Shown here piece after piece: positions 7,363-15,911 of a stretch of DNA of 64,000 nucleotides; the first letter of the stretch is position 1, and every line of letters begins with the position of its first letter. Both the position numbers and the translations under genes were made by a program. The notes under the pieces are model-generated. The model made no database searches. It saw only the letters and a list, made by a program, of their open reading frames with translations, and was not told the DNA's origin. This DNA comes from Burkholderiaceae bacterium 16 (GTDB lineage Bacteria; Pseudomonadota; Gammaproteobacteria; Burkholderiales; Burkholderiaceae). The stretch lies in NCBI GenBank assembly GCA_000955785.1, contig JYOD01000086.1, positions 1-64,000 of the forward strand, given 5' to 3'.

Positions 7363-9372
7363 ATGCAAATGACATCCGCGCTTACTCAATGGCTACTCGC
7401 TCTACCGCGCCGTGGCAAAGTCGTTCTCATGGTGACGGCAGATATCATGGTGCTGCCGCTGTGCTTCTCGCTGGCGCTGCTGCTGCGCAAGGGAGATGCC
7501 GACCTGCTGAATCAATACGGCGCGTTGCCGCCGCTGGCGATCGCACTGTTCACCATCCCGGTGTTCTACCTGAGCGGGCTCTACCGCACCGTGCTGCGAT
7601 ACATCGATCTCAAGGTCTTGTGGGTGTCCGGCATCAGCCTGGCCGCGCTGATCGGACTGACTTATCTTGTGTCCCTGCTGATTCAGGACGAATCCCTGCC
7701 GCGCACCGGTTTGCTGATCTACTGGTTTATCGCGTTTGCCTATGTCGTCATCTCACGCTTCCTGGCACGCGCGCTGCTGCGCACCTCCCATTACCGCAAG
7801 AACCACAGCAAGGTGGCGCGCCTTGCGATCTTCGGCGCCGGCGAGGCTGGCTTCCAGCTTGCCCTTGCGATGCGTGCCAGCCCCGATCACCAGGTGCTTT
7901 GCTTCTTCGATCACGACATCACGCTGAACAACAAGATCGTGGCCGGCCTGCCCGTCTATGACGCCAAGCGGCTGACCGAACAGCTGGGCCGGCTGAATAT
8001 CGACGAAGTCGTGCTGGCCATTCCGTCGGCTTCGCCCGAGCGCCGCCGTGAAGTGGTGGAAAGCCTGCGCACCCAGGAAGTGGAAGTGCGTACCCTGCCC
8101 ACGCTACTGGAACTGGTGGATGGCAAGATCACCACGCAATCCATCCGCGAAATCCGTATCGAGGATCTGCTTGGCCGCGAGCCGGTGCCTCCCAACAAAA
8201 GCCTGTTTGCCAAGTGCACGCGCAGCAAGGTTGTGATGGTGACGGGAGCCGGCGGCTCGATCGGCAGCGAACTGTGCCGGCAGATCGCCACGCAGGACCC
8301 GCGCAAGCTGGTCCTGTTCGAACACTCCGAGTACGCGCTGTACACGATCGAACAGGAATTGCGGCAGCTCTTTCCGGGGCTGGACATATCGGCGCGCATC
8401 GGCTCGGTGTGCGATCCCGAGGCCGTCACGGCTGCGGTGCGCCAGAACCGTGTCGATACCATCTACCACGCCGCGGCGTACAAGCATGTGCCGCTGGTCG
8501 AGTCGAACATGCCCGAAGGCATCCGCAACAATGTGCTGGGTTCGCTGACCGTCGCCGATATCGCCCACATGTACGGCGTGGAGACCTGCGTCCTGGTCTC
8601 GACCGACAAAGCGGTACGCCCGACCAACGTCATGGGCGCGAGCAAGCGCATGGCCGAACTGGTCTTCCAGGCCGCCGCCGCGCGTCCGCGCACCCGCACG
8701 ACCTTCTCGATGGTGCGCTTTGGCAACGTGCTGGGTTCATCCGGCTCGGTCGTGCCATTGTTCCGCCGGCAAATCGAATCCGGCGGGCCGATCACGATCA
8801 CCCACGCCGACGTGGTCCGCTACTTCATGCTGATCCCCGAGGCGGCGCAACTGGTGATCCAGGCAGGCGCCATGGCCAAGGGCGGCGAGGTCTTCGTGCT
8901 GGACATGGGGGACCCCGTACGCATCGTGGACCTGGCACGGACCATGATCGATATGTCCGGACTGCAGGAGAAGACCAGGGACAATCCCGGCGGCGATATC
9001 GAGATCAAGGTGGTCGGCCTGCGCCCCGGCGAGAAACTCTATGAAGAACTGCTGATTGGCGAGGGTGTCATCCCCAGTTCGCACGAACGCATCATGTGTG
9101 CAAAAGAGCACTCCACCGAAGAGGCCACGCTGCACGATCTGCTGGCCGCCCTGTTCGCCGCCTGCGACACGCGCGATCCGCTCAAGATCCAGAGCCTGGT
9201 ACAAGCGATCGTGCCGGAATACGCGCCCTACAGCTCCCTGGATGGCAAGAGAAGCAAGGCGCCGCGTCCGCGCGTACTGCTGCCCTTCCCTTTCGGTGCC
9301 CGTGTGCGCGGGCCGGAGGACGTGCTGGCGGATTTCGCGGAACTGAACGCCAAGCAAGCCAAGGCGGGCTGA
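7363..9372 (+). CDS. pglF: UDP-GlcNAc C4,6-dehydratase (PglF/WbpM/CapD family)
   Basis: Encodes 669 residues from ATG 7363, where the conserved membrane N-terminus begins (MQMTSALTQWLLALPRRGKV); the frame is open further upstream but that part looks noncoding. Four N-terminal membrane helices (about 20-130) precede a first nucleotide-binding fold (FGAGEAG near 157) and a C-terminal SDR domain with TGAGGSIG near 293. The usual SDR Tyr is replaced in MGASK (about 423), typical of this inverting/retaining dehydratase group. It makes the UDP-4-keto-6-deoxy sugar used by PglE and PglD, encoded 4-6 kb away on the other strand. Anchored in the inner membrane. The upstream 955 bases are unusually long and repeat-rich. 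Confidence 0.88.
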   Translation: MQMTSALTQWLLALPRRGKVVLMVTADIMVLPLCFSLALLLRKGDADLLNQYGALPPLAIALFTIPVFYLSGLYRTVLRYIDLKVLWVSGISLAALIGLTYLVSLLIQDESLPRTGLLIYWFIAFAYVVISRFLARALLRTSHYRKNHSKVARLAIFGAGEAGFQLALAMRASPDHQVLCFFDHDITLNNKIVAGLPVYDAKRLTEQLGRLNIDEVVLAIPSASPERRREVVESLRTQEVEVRTLPTLLELVDGKITTQSIREIRIEDLLGREPVPPNKSLFAKCTRSKVVMVTGAGGSIGSELCRQIATQDPRKLVLFEHSEYALYTIEQELRQLFPGLDISARIGSVCDPEAVTAAVRQNRVDTIYHAAAYKHVPLVESNMPEGIRNNVLGSLTVADIAHMYGVETCVLVSTDKAVRPTNVMGASKRMAELVFQAAAARPRTRTTFSMVRFGNVLGSSGSVVPLFRRQIESGGPITITHADVVRYFMLIPEAAQLVIQAGAMAKGGEVFVLDMGDPVRIVDLARTMIDMSGLQEKTRDNPGGDIEIKVVGLRPGEKLYEELLIGEGVIPSSHERIMCAKEHSTEEATLHDLLAALFAACDTRDPLKIQSLVQAIVPEYAPYSSLDGKRSKAPRPRVLLPFPFGARVRGPEDVLADFAELNAKQAKAG

Positions 9373-9462
9373 CCTCGCGCAAGCGAGTCTGTACGGAGTC
9401 CGGCGGTTTCCTGTACATTGGATCGCGCCGCAGCCTGATTACCAGGCTGCAACTCCAATGCC

Positions 9463-10599
9463 ATGACTGCGTACAGACTTGCCCAGCCGCAACCGCCGCC
9501 GGAGCCCGCCTCCGGCATACCGCATAGCCGCTTTGAAGTCGGCACCGCAACCGGGTCCCGGTCATCCGCCGGCCAGATCCTGGCCTGGCGCGATCGCGTA
9601 GGCCATGTCATCGACCTTGACCTGACGAAAGAACAAGTGGCCCGCCCCTTTGCGGCGGCGATCGACAGGTACCTGGTCGAGGACATGGTCTTCACCAATT
9701 GCCGGTGCGACGGCGTCAACCTGCACCGCACCGTGGCGCGGATCTCCACCGATGCCATGCGGCACTATGTGTTCCAGGTGTTTATCGGCGGCAATGCGGG
9801 CCTGGTCGAAGGCCAGCGGCGCAATCCCACGCCGCGCCACGGCGGCATCCTGCTGACGGATCTGGGCCAGCCCGCGCGCATGGTGCGCGACCCCTCGCAC
9901 GCCCTCTCGTTCTTTGTGCCGCGCCCGCTGATGGACGCCGTCTTTCCCGATGCCGATTCGGCGCACGGCCGCATTGTGGAGGCCAACACGCCAATGACGA
10001 TGCTCGCGGTCGAGCACGTGACCGTGCTGGCCCGCGAACTCCCGCACATGACGCCAGAGCAGGCCGCACCGGCCTTGCGCGAAGCCATCCATCTGCTCGT
10101 GGCCGCCTTCCGCAAAGCCGCGCGGCTGGAAGGCGACGCCCGTTCCGCCACCCGCAACGCCATGCTCGCGCGAGCCCGCCGCCTGATTGACCACAGCGCC
10201 CACCAGCCGGATATATCACCCACCGGCTTGCTGGCGGCGATGAACATTTCCCGGCCCTCGCTGTATCGGCTGTTCGAGCACGAAGGCGGCGTACACGCGT
10301 ACATCCGCAAGCGCAAGCTGCGCGTGGCAGCGTCGGAACTGGTGCGGTTTCCCAATCTGCCGGTGATCGAGATTGCTTATGGGCTGGGCTTCTCCAGCGC
10401 ATCGGATTTCACCCGCGCGTTTCGGCGCGCCTACGGCATGTCGCCGAGCGACCTGCGTATCGAGGCCGCCAGCCCGCGGCGCGAAGAGCTGATGCGCGCC
10501 GCCCTCAAGGTACAGGGCCAGGACTACGAGCGGTGGCTACGCCGATATCTGACAAGCCATGAGCGGAGCGCCAACGACGGCGCGTACCGCGGACCATGA
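9463..10599 (+). CDS. AraC-family transcriptional regulator
   Basis: Encodes 378 residues. The N-terminal ~210 residues resemble the AraC-binding-like sensory domain (DRYLVEDMVFTNCRC..., FFVPRPLMDAVFP). The C-terminal HTH_18 module has two helix-turn-helix units, LLAAMNISRPSLYRLFEHEG and IAYGLGFSSASDFTRAFRRAYGMSPSDLR (about 255-340). It follows pglF by 90 bases on the same strand and its 3' end overlaps the convergent unknown gene by 63 bases. The location suggests it might regulate the EPS locus, but no effector is indicated. A short tail of about 35 residues follows the HTH. Confidence 0.85.
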   Translation: MTAYRLAQPQPPPEPASGIPHSRFEVGTATGSRSSAGQILAWRDRVGHVIDLDLTKEQVARPFAAAIDRYLVEDMVFTNCRCDGVNLHRTVARISTDAMRHYVFQVFIGGNAGLVEGQRRNPTPRHGGILLTDLGQPARMVRDPSHALSFFVPRPLMDAVFPDADSAHGRIVEANTPMTMLAVEHVTVLARELPHMTPEQAAPALREAIHLLVAAFRKAARLEGDARSATRNAMLARARRLIDHSAHQPDISPTGLLAAMNISRPSLYRLFEHEGGVHAYIRKRKLRVAASELVRFPNLPVIEIAYGLGFSSASDFTRAFRRAYGMSPSDLRIEAASPRREELMRAALKVQGQDYERWLRRYLTSHERSANDGAYRGP

Positions 10600-11424
10600 C
10601 GCAGGCGCTGGCTTCATGTCGCCGCGCGCATCCGGCGCCTGCGTATCGGCACGCTCCGCAAAATCCTCGTGCGTCAGCCAGTGGCTGATGAAGCACCCCA
10701 TGGCATTGAGCAAAACGTCGGAGCTTAGCCCGGCGCTACCTGCAACGGCCGGGCAGACAATAAGCGTGGTGCCTTGCCGCATATAGACCTGCAGGGTCCT
10801 GGCCTGGTCAGCCGGCTTGAGCGTGTGCTCGACAGCAGGAATCCCCTGCATGCCGAAGGCCTTCAGATAATCGTCGGCATGGCGCTCGCCCAGGCACACC
10901 ACCACCTTGGGGCGCATCCGGCGGCACAAGCCACCGATGAACCGGAACCGCCCTCCGTGCCGGCACAGATCGAAATAGCGCTGCTTGGGATTCAGCTCCG
11001 GCTGGCCCTGATAAAGCTTGGACCAGGGGAGCCTGCCTTCCGGCCGGATCGCCAGGGGGAAGAGGTTCAGCTTGAACTCCCAGCCGCATGGCCGGTAGAG
11101 CATCTCCTCCAGGTACTGCCGCCAGTCGCCGCCTTCGGAGCGCCCGTAGAGTATCTTCTCGCGCGCTGCCGCCATGATCCGGGCAATACGCTGATGCGTC
11201 TGCCAGCGCGCCATATCCTGCCGGTGCCGGCGGCGAAATGCCTCGTCCCATGCATGAGGCTGCGCTAAAGGCCGCAGCGAATCGCTCAGCGGCGTCTCGA
11301 CCCCACTGGGTGAAAACTCGCAAAACCATACGGCGGCCGCGGGGTTCCCGCCTTCCATGCCCACATACGACGCGAAATAGGCATCGAACTGCTCGCGGGT
11401 AAATGCACTTTGATGAATTTCCAT
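10537..11424 (-). CDS. Conserved protein of unknown function, paralogue 2
   Basis: Encodes 295 residues from ATG 11424 (MEIHQSAFTREQ), chosen to match the start of its paralogue at 5625-6407; a TTG ten codons upstream is possible. It shares the blocks GMEGGNPAAAVWFCE, KQRYFDLCRHGGRFRFI, PKVVVCLGERH and GLSSDVLLNAMG, and has an extra ~35-residue C-terminus that overlaps the araC-type gene by 63 bases. An alpha/beta, possibly UDG-like fold is suspected from strand pattern only. The two copies flank pglF and the AraC regulator, which suggests a segmental duplication. Confidence 0.65.
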   Translation of the reverse strand: MEIHQSAFTREQFDAYFASYVGMEGGNPAAAVWFCEFSPSGVETPLSDSLRPLAQPHAWDEAFRRRHRQDMARWQTHQRIARIMAAAREKILYGRSEGGDWRQYLEEMLYRPCGWEFKLNLFPLAIRPEGRLPWSKLYQGQPELNPKQRYFDLCRHGGRFRFIGGLCRRMRPKVVVCLGERHADDYLKAFGMQGIPAVEHTLKPADQARTLQVYMRQGTTLIVCPAVAGSAGLSSDVLLNAMGCFISHWLTHEDFAERADTQAPDARGDMKPAPASWSAVRAVVGAPLMACQISA

Positions 11425-11888
11425 AGGTCCGGCAGGGGCTGGCGTTTGTGGCAATTGCTAAGCGGCTTTGCTTCCTCGCCCGTTCCCCGCACGGGAGCCC
11501 GACACAACTCAGCCAGAGACAGAACCAGTCACGGCCTTCGACGGATGCGGGACCAGGCGCTCGAAGCAAAATCCGCAGGCAGGATAATCCCCCCCGCCGG
11601 AGGGACTTGACCGTGCGTCTCACTTTTTAGCGGCCTGACCCTGTAATCCTGGGTATCAGCCCTGATACAAAAGACAAAATCCGGCATAAGCACCCGCACG
11701 GACACCAGCACGGCGCGCGGCCCCGGTTCCTTCGCATCGAAGTGGAGCAAGCCAGGTCAGGGTGCACCACTCGGATCTGGCGATGTTCTGTGGATGCGTA
11801 ACAAAATACGGCGTACGGCCTCGAGGAGGGTCCGAGAACCCTGCAAGGCCGATCTGCATATGCTATTCACCCAAATGGGTGGTGGCCG
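11425..11888. other. Intergenic region without supported gene
   Basis: 464 bases. Only short dyads are seen: a CCCCCC/GGAGGG pair near 11590-11605, ACCC/GGGT around 11638-11654, and CACCCAAATGGGTG at 11868-11881 just after the small gene to its right. No T-run follows the last hairpin on either strand, so it is a weak terminator candidate at best. Confidence 0.4.
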
Positions 11889-12176
11889 TCAAACAGAAGC
11901 GGATTGATCCTGCACGTCCACAAGCGCCAGCTCGCTCAGTGCCGAAATCTGCAATGCAAGATCCGCCGCCAGGGAAAGCAGGCTCTCCTGAATGTTCGCA
12001 TCCATGCTGACGAATCGCTCAAGGCAGTTACCATGTGTCATGAGCAACAGGGCGTGGAGGTGCGCGGCTTTAGCGGCGGCGAGTTCCGCAGGGGATTCGA
12101 GTTTGGCGCAGGTTGTAAGAGACGTGTTACGCCCCGACCGGCACGCGGTGACACCATAGCGTGTGACTTCGTGCAT
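11889..12176 (-). CDS. Small hypothetical protein
   Basis: Encodes 95 residues starting MHEVTRYGVTACRSGRN, with AAGG nine bases before the ATG at 12176. The second half is a regular Ala/Leu-rich helical stretch (ELAAAKAAHLHALLLM, ESLLSLAADLALQISALSELALVDV), suggesting a small soluble helical protein. No family is recognised. The frame is open further upstream to 12290 but with poorer codon character. Isolated between the unknown paralogue and the EPS locus. Confidence 0.5.
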   Translation of the reverse strand: MHEVTRYGVTACRSGRNTSLTTCAKLESPAELAAAKAAHLHALLLMTHGNCLERFVSMDANIQESLLSLAADLALQISALSELALVDVQDQSASV

Positions 12177-12357
12177 GGTCGCGACCTTGTGCTTGCTGTT
12201 GAACCTTGCTTGCGAACCACAAATCTGCACCACATGGCAACTCGCCACGGCTAGACGCGGGCACGCTTCGCGGCAAATAGGCAACGGCAATCAAAGGACT
12301 GACTCGAAGAGGATTGCGGAACATGCACGAACGTGCATCGCAGGCGAGATTCGCCAT
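12127..12357 (-). CDS. Doubtful small ORF with very strong Shine-Dalgarno
   Basis: An ATG at 12355-12357 is preceded at eight bases by AGGAGGT, the best ribosome-binding site in this area, and opens a 76-residue frame (MANLACDARSC...). Composition (many Cys, Arg, Pro) is not typical of a folded protein, and its end overlaps the start of the gene at 11889-12176. It may be a leader peptide coupled to that gene, or a remnant. Confidence 0.25.
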   Translation of the reverse strand: MANLACDARSCMFRNPLRVSPLIAVAYLPRSVPASSRGELPCGADLWFASKVQQQAQGRDHARSHTLWCHRVPVGA

Positions 12358-12722
12358 GAGAGATACCTCCTGTGTACAACGGTTATTGAACCGCTCCCCG
12401 ACTCCAATCGGGGGGACGGAAGAAAAGCCGCAACTTCGCGGCTGGTCCGCCTGTACTTCGGGACGCCAATCCCGGTCATCGCTGTTTCGACGACGGGTGG
12501 GAGTATAGCCCGAATGGCCATTCCGTTATGTGAAAAATTGGGACCTGCCAGGCTCGCGCCAGAACGCTGCCCCAATTGCTCACAAGATGCGACGTTGCAG
12601 CCCCCAAACCCACTGCCCGCGGCTTCGATAGGGTCCGGCAACAATTGGGGAGCAACATTAGCGCGGCCACGTCGCTGCGAAGGGACGTCGCCCGCGCGGG
12701 GCGGCAATGACGCGCCCGGGGT
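12177..12722. other. Mostly noncoding region between small gene and EPS locus end
   Basis: Apart from the doubtful 76-residue ORF it holds an ATGCAC-GAAC-GTGCAT dyad (12323-12338) and a hairpin CCCCGA-CTCCAA-TCGGGG (12396-12413). No promoter or terminator with a T-run could be fixed for the end of the polysaccharide operon. Confidence 0.4.
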
Positions 12723-13379
12723 TTAAGAAAGCCTGCGCAGCCGCACAGATACCCGCCGCGTACCGTTGACCGGATCCGTATAGATCTGCCGCGTATATTG
12801 CTCGGTAGCCCCGAGCCAAATCGCCGCGCGCTGCCAGAGCGCCGCCTTGGTCGGGTTAACCGTGCCATGCATATCGACCAGCACCACCACGGCTACCGGC
12901 AACGCGACAAGCAAGGCCAGATGCGCCGGGCGCAAGACCGGCTGCCAGCGCAGATACGTGCAAACGACCATCGCGCCGACTGCCATGCCAGCCAGCGTTT
13001 CAGACAGCGTGTGATAGTTGCCGGCCAGCAGAGTTACCGCCATGAACACCGACGCCGCCAATCCAAGCAGGAATCCCCACCGCGCGGCTCGAGGCCCGAC
13101 TGCGGAAAAGAGCATCATGAACAGCAGCGGATAGATTGCCGTGGTCTGCATCGCATGGCCGCTGATGCTGTAGAAGCCAATCGATGGCAGACACCAGCCG
13201 CGCAGATCGAACGCCAGCTTGCCGGCAACAATCACCGCGATGCCGGCACCAAAACAGGCCAGCCAACGGATGGCCCGAGCCCGATCCCCACCAAGCAGCA
13301 AGGCAACAGCGACAGACGCAGCAAGCGGCAAAGTCCACGTACTATCGCCGAACGGAATGACATGTGCCCACAGCGTCAT
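12723..13379 (-). CDS. PAP2-superfamily membrane phosphatase
   Basis: Encodes 218 residues with about six membrane helices. Degenerate PAP2 motifs are in order: KLAFDLRG (C1-like), SISGHAMQT (C2, SGH) and NYHTLSETLAG (C3, His then acidic residue). PAP2 enzymes dephosphorylate lipid pyrophosphates such as undecaprenyl-PP on the outer side of the membrane. It is the last gene of the EPS locus, 78 bases after pglE, separated by a CGGGCGCC/GGCGCCCG hairpin (13383-13408). Its place suggests recycling of the carrier lipid released by Wzy or a late lipid-linked step; that role is inferred. Confidence 0.75.
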   Translation of the reverse strand: MTLWAHVIPFGDSTWTLPLAASVAVALLLGGDRARAIRWLACFGAGIAVIVAGKLAFDLRGWCLPSIGFYSISGHAMQTTAIYPLLFMMLFSAVGPRAARWGFLLGLAASVFMAVTLLAGNYHTLSETLAGMAVGAMVVCTYLRWQPVLRPAHLALLVALPVAVVVLVDMHGTVNPTKAALWQRAAIWLGATEQYTRQIYTDPVNGTRRVSVRLRRLS

Positions 13380-13382
13380 GAC

Positions 13383-13408
13383 CGGGCGCCCGCATCACCA
13401 GGCGCCCG
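13383..13408 (-). repeat. Inverted repeat between pglE and PAP2 gene
   Basis: Perfect 8-bp arms CGGGCGCC (13383-13390) and GGCGCCCG (13401-13408) with a 10-base spacer. No T-run follows on the minus strand, so this is an intercistronic hairpin rather than a full terminator. Confidence 0.4.
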
Positions 13409-13457
13409 CCCGTCCGGCCAAGCCGCGCGCACCCTTCCCGCCTTCTCGTGCCCCCTG

Positions 13458-14636
13458 TCAACCACGCGTAGCCCGCTCCACCACCGCGCGAGCCGCCTGT
13501 GCGGTCCGCGCAATTTCTGCCTCGGTCAAGGTCGGATGCACCAGGAACAGCAGGCTGGTCTCCCCCAGTTCCTTCGCCACCGGCAGACGCTCGGCCGGAC
13601 GCCATCCCGTACTATCGAACGCCTTTTCCAGATACACCTCTGAGCAGGAACCCGAATAGCACGGCACCCCCGCTGCGTTGATCTCCGCCATGATCCGGTC
13701 CCGATCCCAGCCCTCGGCCAATGACTCGGGTTGCACGAACGCATAGAACTTGTACCAGGCATGCTCCACGCCTACCGGCGGCAGGGGAACCCTCAGCGCC
13801 TTGCACGGCTTCAGTGCCTCGGCCAGCGTCATGGCGTTCGCCGTACGCCGTGCGGTCCACTCCGCCATGCGCCTCACCTGAATACGGCCGATTGCCGCCT
13901 GGATCTCCAGCATGCGCCAGTTGGTGCCAAAGGACTCATGCAACCAGCGGAAGCCCGGCGGATGCTCCCGCTCGTAGACCGCCTCGTAGCTCTTGCCATG
14001 GTCCTTGTAAGCCCACATGCGCGCCCACAGATCACGATCGTTCGTCGTCACCATGCCGCCTTCGCCGCCAGTCGTCATGATCTTGTCCTGGCAGAAAGAC
14101 CAGGCTCCGACATGACCGATTGAGCCTACAGCCCGCCCTTTGTAGAACGCACCATGCGCCTGGGCACAATCTTCGATCACCGCAAGACCATGCTCCTTGG
14201 CCAGCGCCATGATGGGATCCATATCGCAGGGCCAGCCCGCGAGATGCACGCAGAGGATGGCCTTGGTGCGCGGGCTCAGCACTGCCCGCACGGTCTCGGC
14301 GGTAATGTTCTGGTCGTCGCGATCCACGTCGGCGAAGACTGGCGTGGCACCGGCCAGTACGATACTGGATACGGAAGCCAGGAAGGTACGGGAGGTGACT
14401 ATCACCTCGTCGCCAGCGCCAATGTCCAGCGCCTTCAGGGCTACGTCCAGAGCCAGGGTGCCGTTGGCCAGTGCGACGGCGTGTTCCACGCCCACCCAGG
14501 CGGCGAATTCGCGTTCGAATTCACGGCCTTCGGTGCCGGTCCAGTAATTGACTTTGTTGGACGCCAGCACGGCTTGCACGCTCGCCATCTCCTCGGGCGA
14601 AAAACTCGGCCAAGGTGAAAATCCGGTATTCAGCAT
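13458..14636 (-). CDS. pglE: UDP-4-keto sugar aminotransferase (PglE-like, DegT/DnrJ/EryC1)
   Basis: Encodes 392 residues of the PLP-dependent DegT family. The Schiff-base lysine is K185 in SFCQDKIMTTGGEGG; the phosphate-binding GT at 59-60 (ANGTLALD) and VIEDCAQAHG (about 153-162) are also present. It starts MLNTGFSPWPSFSPEE, as in bacillosamine-pathway enzymes. Linked to pglD and pglC upstream and supplied by PglF, it should convert UDP-4-keto-6-deoxy-GlcNAc to UDP-4-amino-4,6-dideoxy-GlcNAc in the cytoplasm. It starts 12 bases after the pglD stop, consistent with one operon. Confidence 0.85.
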   Translation of the reverse strand: MLNTGFSPWPSFSPEEMASVQAVLASNKVNYWTGTEGREFEREFAAWVGVEHAVALANGTLALDVALKALDIGAGDEVIVTSRTFLASVSSIVLAGATPVFADVDRDDQNITAETVRAVLSPRTKAILCVHLAGWPCDMDPIMALAKEHGLAVIEDCAQAHGAFYKGRAVGSIGHVGAWSFCQDKIMTTGGEGGMVTTNDRDLWARMWAYKDHGKSYEAVYEREHPPGFRWLHESFGTNWRMLEIQAAIGRIQVRRMAEWTARRTANAMTLAEALKPCKALRVPLPPVGVEHAWYKFYAFVQPESLAEGWDRDRIMAEINAAGVPCYSGSCSEVYLEKAFDSTGWRPAERLPVAKELGETSLLFLVHPTLTEAEIARTAQAARAVVERATRG

Positions 14637-14648
14637 TTCGCTTCCCTC

Positions 14649-15299
14649 TCACTTGACCATCGGGCGCGCGGGATTACCCACTACCGTCGCGCCAGCGGGC
14701 ACATCACGCGTTACCACGGCTCCCATGCCAACCACAGCGCCACGGCCAATAACCAGCGGCTTGCCTGGCTTGCCCTGCTTGAGTACCGCACCGGTTCCGA
14801 TATAGGCGTGGTCTTCAATCAGCACGTTTCCATTGCACTTGACTCCGGGAGCGAAGGTCACGTAATCCCCGATGACGCAATCGTGGGCCACGTAGGCATA
14901 GAGATTGGCGTGAAATTGCTTGCCAATCCGGATGTTGCTCGTCAGGGTGACGAACGGACAAATCACCGCGCCGGCGCCGATGCTGACGTCATCCAGCATC
15001 ACCGCGTTGGATGCAAGTATGTCGATGCAACCAACGCCGTCCTGCTCCGCACGCAATGCCAGCCGTTCTCGTACCTGGCTGTCCGCGATCGCGAAGCCAA
15101 GCTGCTTTTTGGCCGCGGGTACCTCCAGGAACTGCGCATACGACAGCACCCGATGGCCATTGCTTAGCGGCGCATTCTCTCCGTCGTCCACAAACACCAG
15201 CTCAAACGGACCGGTTCCGGCAGCCGTCAATTGCGCGCGCGCCAGGGGCATGACTTCGCGCCCGAATCCGCTTGCGCCATAGATTCCAATCAACCTCAT
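14649..15299 (-). CDS. pglD: UDP-4-amino-sugar N-acetyltransferase (PglD/NeuD family)
   Basis: Encodes 216 residues. The N-terminal Rossmann-like half (IGIYGASGFGREVMPLA, 4-20) binds the UDP-sugar; the C-terminal half (about 95-216) is a left-handed beta helix of hexapeptide repeats (VSIGAGAVICPFV, VLIEDHAYIGTGAVLKQG) with the catalytic-type His in AHDCVIGDYV. This is the PglD architecture, which N-acetylates UDP-4-amino-sugar to UDP-diNAcBac. The gene sits between pglC (4 bases) and pglE (12 bases). Confidence 0.85.
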   Translation of the reverse strand: MRLIGIYGASGFGREVMPLARAQLTAAGTGPFELVFVDDGENAPLSNGHRVLSYAQFLEVPAAKKQLGFAIADSQVRERLALRAEQDGVGCIDILASNAVMLDDVSIGAGAVICPFVTLTSNIRIGKQFHANLYAYVAHDCVIGDYVTFAPGVKCNGNVLIEDHAYIGTGAVLKQGKPGKPLVIGRGAVVGMGAVVTRDVPAGATVVGNPARPMVK

Positions 15300-15302
15300 C
15301 GC

Positions 15303-15911
15303 TTACTCCTTTTGTTCATTGGCCGGGACACCGGTGAACCGCGTCATGGTGGCTTCGCCGGCTGCGCTGATCCCGTCGCGCACCAGCACCTTCTTTACGG
15401 TCAAGGCCAGGATTTTCAGATCCAGCCAAAACGTACGATGGTCTACATACCAGGTATCCAAAACGAATTTCTGCTCCCAGGACAGCGCATTCCGGCCGTT
15501 GATCTGCGCCCAGCCCGTAATACCGGGACGAACCTCGTGGCGGCGCGCTTGCTCTGGCGTGTACAGAGGCAAGTAGTCCATGAGTAGCGGGCGCGGGCCT
15601 ACCAGACTCATATCACCCTTGAGTACGTTCCACAGTTCGGGGAGCTCGTCCAGACTAGTAGCACGAAGGAAACGACCAAAAGGCGTCAGACGCTCCGCAT
15701 CCGAGAGCAACTGCCCCCCTGGCCCGCGCGCATCCGTCATGGTGCGAAACTTGACCATCTCAAATGGCTTACCGTGCAAGCCAGGCCGCGTCTGTCGAAA
15801 AAACACTGGACTGCCGAGCTTCCGCCTCACCTGCCATATCAGGAACAAAAGCGGAACCCCGAGCACCAGCAAGGCCGCCACGGCTAAAACGATATCGAAA
15901 AGTCGTTTCAT
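15303..15911 (-). CDS. pglC: Initiating phosphoglycosyl transferase (PglC-like)
   Basis: Encodes 202 residues of the small monotopic bacterial sugar-transferase family: one N-terminal re-entrant membrane helix (MKRLFDIVLAVAALLVLGVPLLF), VKFRTMTDARG, the catalytic Asp-Glu pair in SLDELPELWNVLKGDMSLVGPRPLL, and PGITGWAQINGRN. Such enzymes move a phospho-sugar from UDP-sugar to undecaprenyl phosphate. With pglD and pglE adjacent, the likely donor is UDP-diNAcBac, making bacillosamine the first sugar of the repeat. Its ATG overlaps the wbuB stop (ATGA). Confidence 0.88.
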   Translation of the reverse strand: MKRLFDIVLAVAALLVLGVPLLFLIWQVRRKLGSPVFFRQTRPGLHGKPFEMVKFRTMTDARGPGGQLLSDAERLTPFGRFLRATSLDELPELWNVLKGDMSLVGPRPLLMDYLPLYTPEQARRHEVRPGITGWAQINGRNALSWEQKFVLDTWYVDHRTFWLDLKILALTVKKVLVRDGISAAGEATMTRFTGVPANEQKE

